From the NCBI GenBank assembly GCA_030267565.1, contig BRXU01000002.1, positions 6,887,501-6,951,500 of the forward strand: 64,000 nucleotides of DNA, given 5' to 3'. Shown here one piece after another: positions 21,301-29,512 of this stretch (positions are counted from its first letter, which is position 1; every line of letters begins with the position of its first letter). The translations under genes were made by a program, and so were the position numbers. Origin of the DNA: Pleodorina starrii. Its lineage: Eukaryota > Chlorophyta > Chlorophyceae > Chlamydomonadales > Volvocaceae. The notes beneath the pieces were generated by a model. That model searched no databases. It was not told the DNA's origin and saw only the letters and a program-made list of their open reading frames with translations.

Positions 21301-21629
21301 TTTTTTTTTTTTTTGAATTCCGGAGGAACCCCGACTCGGGACATGGGACACACATGTTGTCTGGCGGCTCCACTGATGCTGCCACTTCTGCTGAGTAGCT
21401 AGCGTGCCAGGCTTCTGGGCGACTCCACGGGGCCAGCTGGACGGTGCTGATGACTGTATGATGAGTCTTGTAAACCTCCGGACGGGACAGGGACAGGGGT
21501 GGGCACCCTCCTTTCTCATCACACCCCGGATAATGGTCACTGACTGGTTTCGATCCCGGGATCCCGGGGGGAATTGCAAGGTTTCCCTGTTTTTTTTTTT
21601 TTTCTGCGCCTGTTGCCAGCCAATGAACC
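21301..21629 (-). mobile_element. SINE copy 2 (minus), 5'-truncated, carrying a LINE tail
   Basis: Fourteen T (21301-21314) then the reversed SINE from gaattccgg to aatgaacc. It lacks the head region beyond that point. The B-box-like tRNA head is therefore absent. At 21590-21608 it is interrupted by a 19-base insertion of LINE tail. No clear target duplication is visible in the DIRS flanks. Confidence 0.85.
21590..21608 (-). mobile_element. Micro-insertion: five LINE bases plus poly(A)
   Basis: Fourteen T followed by ctgcg, the last five bases of the LINE, with CCTG on both sides (21586-21589, 21609-21612). Removing it restores the SINE sequence seen elsewhere. It is a LINE retrotransposition product cut off after only five template bases. 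Confidence 0.88.
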
Positions 21630-21810
21630 TGTGGAGGGGGAAGCGCGATGGGGCAGTGTTACAGTGTTACAGACGGTTAGGAGCCGCCCTTACCCAGGGC
21701 AGCCCCGGATGGCACCGCAGCCGACGGAAGACGGTAGTGGCCGACAGTTCGCAAGGCCCGGTGAGCGGCAGGCTCAGGGACCGGGGGAGCGGCCGCTAGG
21801 CGGTGTGTGT

Positions 21811-21868
21811 GGGCGGTGGAGAACCCAAACTAAATATTGGGAAGGGTTGCATGACCGGACGCAGGGAC
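21811..21868 (+). repeat. DIRS split direct repeat, internal copy (58 bp)
   Basis: Identical over 58 bases (starts gggcggtggagaaccc, ends cggacgcagggac) to 24081-24138. In Kangaroo/PAT elements an internal repeat matches the right terminus, which is the pattern seen here; the partner repeat matching the left terminus should follow at 21869 but cannot be tested because the left end of this copy is missing. Confidence 0.85.
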
Positions 21869-22298
21869 CCACACTAATTCAGTCTGGTACGGAGGAACGA
21901 GCATTTGCGTTTAAGCAGTGTAAGAGACTTAAATGCTCGTGCCAACCGATGTACGACCGTCGGAGGACTTCCACCACAGCGCGCAGTGGAGAGAACGCCA
22001 CACTCAACCAGAACTAACAAGGGAAGCACAAACCGCTAGGGGCCGACGGGCTAGCAGGGAGACATCCGACCAAACTACACCCCACCCACCACTCCCATGT
22101 GTAGTTTGGGCGGGACAGCAGAACGCAGTACGACCGGATACACGCAGTAGAGGAAGGCATCGGCCCCCTCCAACACAACCCAGACCCCCAGGGTGTCAAT
22201 AATCAACGCAACAGGAAGCTAACACATTTGACCACCGTGATGTGCACACTACCCGGCGGTCCCGTGCCCCTAAGCAGCCCGCCGCGGCATGGCGGCCC
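21869..22298. other. DIRS non-coding segment between internal repeat and recombinase
   Basis: About 430 bases with lower GC than the rest of the element and no supported frame. It should contain the second split-repeat half (the counterpart of the lost left terminus) and the 3' flank of the antisense recombinase gene. I see no other structure. Confidence 0.55.
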
Positions 22299-23910
22299 TC
22301 ACAGGCGGGGCCGCACGTTCCGCTCATCCGGCTCGTGGCGGGATCGGTCCAGGTACCGCGCCAAGGTAACGGTGCTCCGCAGCTGCGCGAAATCCAGGAG
22401 GGCAGAGGTGGACCCGCCGGCCGCCGCCGCCGCCTGCAATGCGCCCCGGCGGAAGCTGTGCACGGTCTCGTTTTCGTACAGACCGGCGTCGACCAGGTGC
22501 TTGCGGATGCGGGCCGCCAGGGTCGCGCTCTGGAGGGCGCTCGGCTTGAAACCCCGCTGGTCCTCCGTCAGGGGACGGAAAAGCAGGTCTGTGATAGCGC
22601 CCCCGGGCGGAGAGTCCGGCCGGCCGCAGCACCACTAATAGAAAGCCAGCGTCCGCGGGACGCAGAAGGCCGGCTCGATGGCGTTAGGCAGGAGCCACAC
22701 CGGAGGGGCGCGCGCCAGCTTGTAAGTTTTCGTGCCCCGCTCCCGGAAGCACAGCGTGGGCCCCACCGCCGCGCCCCACGACCAGGGCGGCGGTAGCGGG
22801 AAACCGTCGTACGGCAAGTCGGGCCGAGCGGGGTCGACGAAGTCACCCAGCCCCAGCTTGCCCACATCGTGGCCCCGGACCGAGGTCTGCCAGAGCAGCA
22901 GCACGCACAGCAAGTCCCGCAACAGCACCACCCGCTCCAGCGAGTTGGGAGCCGCCTCCACCTGTCGCCACAGGTACAGCAAAGTTAAGGCACTGCTCTC
23001 GGCCCGGGTGACCCGGGTTCAAGTCCTATTAAGGACATTTGGAACTTACCTGCGCCCCACAGAAGTAGGCAATGGTTCCTCGGCCGGCAACAGGGAAACT
23101 TTGCAATTCCCCCCGGGATCCCGGGATCGAAACCGGTCAGTGACCATTACCTGGGGTGTGATGAGAAAGGAGGGTGCCCACCCCTGTCCCGTCCGGAGGT
23201 TTACAAGACTCATCATACAGTCATCAGCACCATCCAGCTGGCCCTTGGAGTCGCCCAGAAGCCTGGCACGCTAGCTACTCAGCAGAAGTGGCAGCATCAG
23301 TGGAGCCGCCAGACAACATGTGTGTCCCATGTCCCGAGTCGGGGTTCCTCCGGAATTAAAAAAAAAAAAAAAACAGCACCAGCGAACGGTACTTGTCGTA
23401 CCGCAGTGGCACGGCCGACAGCTCAGTGTAGCCGGCGGCCACCCGCGTGCGCTGGTAGGCCGTTCGGAAGTCCTCCACCCACACAGAATCGCAGGGAATG
23501 CCGAGTCCGGTGGCGGCGTCGTAGCGTCCGCCACGCCCCGCCCGACCGAAGAAACCGCTGAGGACCGAGAGACAGCTCTTGACCGCGGCCGGGCCGGCGG
23601 GCCCACCCCCGCGAGAGCAGTGGTTAGGTAGCCAGTGTGCCACCATGAACACGAGGATGTCGTCCGGAGTGCAGTTCGCCCAAGACCGGCCCCGCCCGCA
23701 GCGGTCCAGCCAGCTCAGGAACTCACGGGCGGCGCCGTCCTGCCGGCGAACGGTGGAAGGGGCCAGAGCACCCAACAGCATCCACTCGGCCGTCGCCAGG
23801 CCTTCCTGGTAGATTCGGTCCTGCTCGGGCGCCGGGACCGGCAGGCTGGGAGGGAGCTGCGCGACCACCCGGGCCAACCGACCACCAGCAACACCCAGCG
23901 TTGGCGCCAC
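22299..23910 (-). pseudogene. DIRS tyrosine recombinase, interrupted by a SINE and one stop codon
   Basis: Minus strand, starting MAPTLGVAGG at 23910 and ending TGA at 22299. The N-terminal core-binding region (STVRRQDGAAREFLSWLD, TPDDILVFMVAHWL) is followed, after the SINE at 22982-23372, by the catalytic region. The tetrad is visible: Arg in QTSVRGHD, Lys in GTKTYK, HxxR as VHSFRRG, and Tyr in LARYLD. One in-frame TAG at 22635-22637 lies between the Lys and HxxR motifs. Joined, the frame would be about 400 residues, normal for this family. It would catalyse integration of the circular DNA form. It lies antisense to the RT gene. Confidence 0.87.
22982..23372 (+). mobile_element. SINE copy 3, longest head, in the recombinase gene
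   Basis: Flanked by ACAGCA (22976-22981, 23373-23378) with a long terminal A tract after ggaatt. The head reads ccgggtgacccgggttcaagtcc, a T-arm-like stem around a B-box match (ggttcaagtcc), so the family is tRNA-related, though no clear A box remains upstream (aagttaaggcactgctctc). The 3' end of the body (ccggaatt) is unlike the LINE 3' end, so only the poly(A) is shared. Confidence 0.88.
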
Positions 23911-24080
23911 CTGCGCGACAACAACGGGCGTTGGGTCGGGCGCTGCACCGAGCTGTCAGCCTGGCAACACCCAACTTACCGCGCTGGTTACGAGGCAGCG
24001 TTCCTGATTACTCTTACCGTTGCTCCGAACGCAAGGCTTACAGCTTGTGGACCAGTCGCGACCCCACCCACCCACCCATA

Positions 24081-24138
24081 GGGCGGTGGAGAACCCAAAC
24101 TAAATATTGGGAAGGGTTGCATGACCGGACGCAGGGAC
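24081..24138 (+). repeat. DIRS split direct repeat, right terminus (58 bp)
   Basis: Exact copy of 21811-21868. It marks the right end of the DIRS element, because the next base begins telomeric repeat (ttagggtttt). The sequence after the internal copy differs (ccacactaattc), which fixes the repeat boundary. Confidence 0.88.
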
Positions 24139-24298
24139 TTAGGGTTTTAGGGTTTTAGGGTTTTGGGTTTTAGGGTTTTGGGTTTTAGGGTTTTGTGGGT
24201 TTAGGGTTTTTAGGGTTTTAGGGTTTGGGTCAGGGTTTGGGTCAGGGTTTTAGGGTTTGGGTCAGGGTTTGGGTCAGGGTTTTAGGGTTCAGGGTCAG
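24139..24298 (+). repeat. Interstitial telomeric array, right block, degenerate
   Basis: About 160 bases of TTTTAGGG repeats, fairly regular at first, then TTTTGGG, TTTGGGTCAGGG and similar variants. It is in the same orientation as the block at 10153, so the DIRS element appears to lie inside one telomeric array. On the right it joins LINE ORF2 sequence at gccatctgacg. Confidence 0.9.
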
Positions 24299-26384
24299 GC
24301 CATCTGACGTGAGCAGGCGCAGCCAGCACTGTGTGTGCTGACCGAAGCCCATGGCCTCGGCCACCCGGTAGAGCCAGGGGCGATGGACCCGGTCGTAGGC
24401 CTTCTCGATGTCGAGTATGATGAGGGCTGCCGGTTGCTGCGAGTGCCGCACCCACTCCGCCAGGGCCAGGTGGTAAAGGGTGTTGTCGCGGATGTCCCGG
24501 CCGCTGACGAAGGCAGTCTGCAGCGGGTCTATCAGGTAGTCCAGTGCCGGCTGTAGGCGATTGCTGACGGCCTTGCAGACAAGCTTGTAGTCGCATTGGA
24601 GCAGGGTGATGGGCCGGTAGCTGCTCAGGCTGGGCCGGGGCAGGCCTTTGCCTTTGTAGATGAGAGTGATGACCCCTTCACGCCAGCTGAGCGGCAGGGA
24701 GTCGGCAGCTGCGGCCCCGGTCTCCACGGATCCCTGGGTGAAGGCTGCGTTGGCGGCGGCGAGCAGCAGCGGGCCCAGCAGCGGCCACAGCACCCGGTAC
24801 ACCTCATAAGGCAGGCCGTCCGAGCCAGGGGCGGTGCCATTCAGACAGGACGACAGAGCAGCCGCAAGTTCGTCCAGCTGCAGCTCGCCGGCGGCTGGGG
24901 CTGCGTCGGCAGCTTTCCTGAGGGGCTGGGGGAGCCGGCGGCGGAGGTGCTGCAGGAGCTGGTCTTGGGCTGTCAGGTCCACCTGCTCCACCCGGAACAG
25001 ACCCGTGGGGCTGTCACTGCTGTACATGGCGTGGGCCGCGGCTGTGATAGCGGCGGCCGCACCCGGGTCACTGAGCGGAACCGGGAGGGGCTGACCCGGG
25101 ACTGAGAGGTGGGTGACTGGCTCCCGGGTGCGCACCTCGCGTCCGAGCTGGTGGAACCAGCCGGTGCCCTTGTCGCCATGCTGCGTGTACGCGGCGTCCA
25201 GCGCTGCTGTGCGGCGGATGGCGGCCTGTTTGACTGCCGTGGTGAGCTGGCTGCAGGCCTGTGCTGCCAAGGCGCCGGCGTCGGGCCCGGGCATAGCATG
25301 CTGCATGGCTGCCAGGGCTGCACACGCAGCGTGTTTGGCCGCCCTCAGGCTGGCGGCCTGGTCCGTCAGGTGCTGTCTGTGGAGGTGATCGGCTGCACTG
25401 CGGAGGCGACCTTTCAGACATTCCCACACCTCACGTGGGTCAGCAGCGGCGTCTTGCTGCTGGACGGCCTGGATTGCCAGCTCCACTGCCGACTGCAGGC
25501 GGGGCAGCAGGCTGGGGTGGTACAGCAGGTACGTGGGGAACGCCCAGCTGCTGCGGCCGAGGGTGGGGAGCCCTGGCAGTGCCAGCTCCAAGAGCACCCC
25601 ATGATGATCCCCCGGGGCGCCTGGCACCACCCGAACAGCTGTCACGTACTGCTGCAGAGGTTGGCTAATGAGCCAGCGGTCCAGGCGTGCCACCGGCGGT
25701 CGAGTTGGTGATGCCGGGTGAGTGAAGCCCCCCCCCACGCCGGAAGACAGCCAGGGGTCGACCAGATTGGCCCCGTGGACCAGGGCCTGCAGTGCAGGCC
25801 TCCCGCCGGCCCGATGGGCAGACGGTTGGGCCTCGTCACCCGCATGCAGGACGCAGTTAAGGTCCCCTCCAAGCAGAATGTGGCGGTCTGTCTCGAGGTA
25901 GGGCTGCAGGCTTTGGAAGAACTCTGGGCGGCTGGCGGCCACCGACGGGGCGTAGATGCATAGGAGGCGTAGGCGAAGGTGGAGGACATCCCAGTCCCAG
26001 CAGCAGACACGGCCGGCAGTGTCCGAGGTGTACGGGTGCTGCACACAGCCCGGCAGGCTGATCCCTGGCCGCGCCAGGATGGCTGCCCCACAGCTGAGGT
26101 CCGTCCCCGGGCTGTAACCCCATTTGCCCCGCCAGGGGGCCCCCGGGCCGCTGCCTCGTTGTAAAACTGACTGCAGTGCTGCTTTGCTGCCCAGTTTCGC
26201 CTCCTGTTTTTTTTTTTAATTCCGGAGGAACCCCGACTCGGGACATGGGACACACGAAGGTGACATCCGGGTTGCCTGCGACCTGCTGCTGGTAGCAGAG
26301 CAGCCTGGAGGCTCGCGCCCGCCCAAGCCCATTGACGTTTACGGTCAGGAGCTTGAAGGTGGGCGCGGTCCCGTCGGTCCTCAT
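24299..26384 (-). pseudogene. LINE ORF2, N-terminal part (endonuclease and early RT)
   Basis: Covers about residues 1-680, from the ATGA overlap at 26381-26384 through the endonuclease motifs and the first RT blocks (LITYK-type, DIEKAYDRVH) to the junction with telomeric repeat. It is probably the upstream half of copy A, but about 610 bp of ORF2 are missing between 10152 and 24299. A SINE tail fragment at 26207 breaks the frame near residue 44. Confidence 0.87.
26207..26253 (-). mobile_element. SINE copy 4, tail fragment of about 47 bp
   Basis: Eleven T then the reversed 3' end of the SINE (aattccggaggaacc to gggacac), inserted in ORF2 between cctcctg and acgaagg. No target duplication is apparent. 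It is a severe 5' truncation. Confidence 0.88.
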
Positions 26385-27236
26385 GGCTGCGCGCCACGCG
26401 CCGCCCGTCGGGAGGGGCGGCCGTCGTGGCGGGCGATTTGGGTTCGGGCCTGCTGCAGTTGGCCCAGAGCAGCGACGATGAAGGAGCGCACGTGCCCGGG
26501 GGTGGGGTGCAGGCCCGGCAGGAATGGGGCCAGGGAGCACAGATGGTCGTGGTAGACCTTCAGAAATGCGCCGGCAGAGCTGCGATTGCCGGTCTGAGCT
26601 TGGAGGGCGGGCTCCAGGGCGGATTGGGCCGCTGCCAGCACCTCGGGCTGCACATGCGGGCACCGTGGGGACAGATAGCTGTGGTTCTCGCGCAGGAGGA
26701 GGGCGTCCAGTTCCATTGCGCCGAGGGGCGCTGGGGGCGACAGGTCCAGCTGGTGCAGTGCCCGGCGGCAGAAGGCGACCACGACGGGGCGGGGATCGAC
26801 GAGCTCCGGAGACTCCAGTCGGGGGTGGTGGCGGATGAAGAGCTTTCGCAGAACCGCCTGGAAGGCGATGGACGAGCAGGCGGGGTGGGGGCATGCCGCG
26901 AAGTAGTCCACGAACTGGTCGTGGTACCCAGCCGCAAGGGTGTCTGCGGGGGGGACCCACTGGCTGGGCGTGGCTGTGATCAAGCTAGCGGCCCGCAGCA
27001 CGTCGAGCTCCGCGGTCGGCAGTCCCAGGCCCGGGGCAGTGCGGGGGCCCGGCGGGGCCCGGCGGGGGCTGGTGTGGAGGGCTGGCGGCCTGCACTGTGG
27101 GGCTGTGGGCGGCCAGCTGGGGCGGCGGGCCGTGAGCTGCCCAGCCGGGGCTGGGTGTCAGCTGGGGGGGCAGCTCGGGCCCCCCGTCCCCCCCGGGGCC
27201 GTGGTGGCCAGCCGTGCCTGTGGGTGGAGCCTGGGG
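26381..27236 (-). pseudogene. LINE ORF1, C-terminal part
   Basis: About 285 codons matching the C-terminal region and proline-rich linker of ORF1 at 17457-18300, ending in the stop that overlaps ORF2. It is cut at 27236-27238, where the sequence switches to the inside of a LINE 3' UTR with no tail, no target duplication and only a few bases of shared sequence. This is a recombination or repair junction and not a simple insertion. Confidence 0.85.
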
Positions 27237-27237
27237 C

Positions 27238-28688
27238 AGGACCGGCAAGCCACAACAACCTGGCAAGAAGCCCAAGAAACCACCGCAAGGAGCCGAGGAG
27301 AGAGAAAAAGCCAAGCAACACCTAAACTCGCAGACAGGACAGGGACAGGGACGGGGGCAGCAAGAGGCCAGGAGCCACTGCTGCACGGGCGGCACACACG
27401 GCCGCCCCTTCCTCCAAGACACCGAGGAGGGAACCGAAACCAACCCCAGGGCCCAACACCAGGGCCAACAACACGGCCCAACACCAGGGCCAACCCCACA
27501 GCCCAACACCAGGGCCAACACCACGGCCCAACACCAGGGCCAACCCCACAGCCCAACACCAGGGCCCAACACCAGGGCCCAAAACCAGAGCCAACACCAC
27601 GGCCCAACACCAGGGCAAAAACCACGGCCCAACACCCGGGCCAGCACCACTGACCAACAACAGGGCCCGTCACCGAGGACAAACCCCAGGGCCGGGCAAA
27701 GGCCCCAACAGCGACCACAGTGACAACACAACCACAACCTGCACAACCTCAACAGCCAAGGGGCGAACCCTACACCCAGGGCGACAGCAACAGGAACGGC
27801 AAACAAAACCGGGCAACCGCCACAGCGAACCAGGGCGGACAAGCCCCCCCCGCCGGGGAGCACCAGAGGAAACAGGAAAACCACAGCACGCCCGAAGAGA
27901 ACCCCGCACCACCTAAACCGCCTCCCAGAGCCACAAAAACCGCAGGGACGGCGCCACACGAAGCGCACCAGAGACAAACAACAACCGACCCCACCCTGGG
28001 GGCGTCCCCGCAAGACAGCAGGCCCCAAGACACACCTCCCTCCCAAGACACCCCACACCGCAGGAACCGCACTCCCGCTGCCCCCCGGCTCCCAAGAACC
28101 CCCACGGGCGCAGCAGGGGCAGCACCGCCTGGCTGGAAGCCAGGGCACAAGCGCGCCGGCGACAAGACTCCCGCAGACCCCACCCTGGGGGCGTTCCCTC
28201 CAGACAGCGACCCCCGAACCGCACCTGCCTCCCACGGCAGCCTGCACCGCACCAACCCTGCACCGAAGCCCCCCCGCCCCTCCCCAGTCCCCCCCAAAAC
28301 CCTCCCCAGTCCCCCCCCGCGCCGCGCACACCCCACTCCCAAGACCCCCCGTCCCCCAAAAACCCCCTCCAGGCTGCAGGGACAGCACCGCCGGGTCGGA
28401 GACCAGGGCACGAGAGCGCCTGCAACAAAACATCCACAGACCCCACACAGGGGACGACCCCTCAAGACAGCAGCCCCCGAACCGCACCTGCCTCCCACGG
28501 CAGCCTGCACCACACCAACCCTGCACCGAAGATCCCCCGACCCCCAAGACCCCCTCAGGCCCCACCCACAGCAAGCCCCACACCGCACCCCCCTCCCTAG
28601 GCAACCCGCACCGCACTCCCCCCACCCTCGAAGCCCCTCGCACCCTAAGAACCTCAGACACCGAGACCCCCGGCTCTCAACACCCCGC
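27238..28688 (-). other. LINE copy D 3' UTR, tail missing
   Basis: Minus-strand LINE 3' UTR starting about 65 bases short of the 3' terminus and running to the ORF2 stop at 28689. It belongs to a somewhat diverged subfamily shared with 37033-37557 and 47348-48676 (for example aagaaaccaccgcaaggagccgagg). It contains the same minisatellite (about 27440-27660). Confidence 0.85.
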
Positions 28689-29210
28689 TCACGACGGCCC
28701 CGGCTGCCCTATCAGCTGAGCTGCTGCCTGGCTGGGCTGGGCGCTGATGGCTGACCCGGTCGGGGAGACCTGCTGTGCTGCCTGGGCGCCCCCGGCGGGT
28801 GCCTGTGGTGCTGGGACCGGGGCCACCCGGGACAGATGAACCTGCAGACGCGGGCTGCTGCCAGCCACCCGCTGTACGGAGCAGAGGACGCCTTCATGCG
28901 CCCATGAGGCTTCGAAGGCCTCCAACCGGCCGGGCTTCAGCTGCGCTGTGATGTGGCCCCGGGGCAGCCCCGCCAGAGTGTCCTCGGAGAGCGCCGCCAT
29001 GCTGAAATGTGCCCGCATGAGACGCTGCAGCTCCCCAATGACGCAGCCCACCACCGTGGCCGACGGATGGTCGTCAGGCTCCGCCCTGTGGTAGTGGCCC
29101 CAGACCGCCCACAGCCAAGTGGCTCGAAGGGCTGCCCACAGCAGCTGCAGCCCAGGGCTGGTGGGGTAGGCCGGCCACCCTCCCGGCCAGTCTCCCAGCA
29201 GCACAGCCGG
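28689..29210 (-). pseudogene. LINE D ORF2, C-terminal 170 residues
   Basis: Minus strand, about residues 1437-1610. It ends at agccgg (29210), where the sequence changes to ctccccaattttt, which is satellite followed by LINE tail as at 37015-37032. No target duplication is present. Confidence 0.85.
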
Positions 29211-29468
29211 CTCCCCAATTTTTTTTTCTGCGAGGGACGTTACAAGGACTGAGAAAGCGAAGCCCAACGGGCAAGCCGAGCAGGACCGGCAAGCCACAAC
29301 AACCTGGCAAGAAGCCCAAGAAACCACCGCAAGGAGCCGAGGAGAGAGAAAAAGCCAAGCAACACCTAAACTCGCAGACAGGACAGGGACAGGGACGGGG
29401 GCAGCAAGAGGCCAGGAGCCACTGCTGCACGGGCGGCACACACGGCCGCCCCTTCCTCCAAGACACCG
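29211..29468 (-). mobile_element. LINE 3'-end segment with a trace of satellite at its edge
   Basis: Begins with ctccccaa plus nine T and then 241 bases of reversed LINE 3' terminus. The ctccccaa edge is not ORF2; it is identical to the satellite base run in front of the LINE tail at 37015. The piece therefore looks copied, with its junction, from a satellite-LINE locus. It ends at agacaccg, followed by an 11-base segment and a hairpin. Confidence 0.75.
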
Positions 29469-29477
29469 CCTCCGAGC

Positions 29478-29512
29478 GGCCTACCCCACCAGGAGGGCTG
29501 GTGGGGTAGGCC
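29478..29512. repeat. 15-bp inverted repeat at a LINE junction
   Basis: Arms ggcctaccccaccag (29478-29492) and ctggtggggtaggcc (29498-29512) with a 5-base spacer. The right arm is normal ORF2 sequence; the left arm is an extra inverted copy. This is typical of template switching or fold-back during break repair. Confidence 0.9.

Larger units (their letters stand above)
10182..24138 (+). mobile_element. DIRS-type (Kangaroo/PAT-like) retrotransposon, nested and 5'-incomplete
   Basis: Encodes on the plus strand a reverse transcriptase, RNase H and methyltransferase-like domain, and on the minus strand a tyrosine recombinase. A 58-bp sequence repeated exactly at 21811 and 24081 fits the split direct repeats of this class, and the second copy ends the element. 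Kangaroo of Volvox is, to my recollection, the known case with an inverted recombinase gene. The gag region and left terminal repeat are absent. A LINE (11161-19644) and two SINEs (21301, 22982) have inserted in it. Confidence 0.82.
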
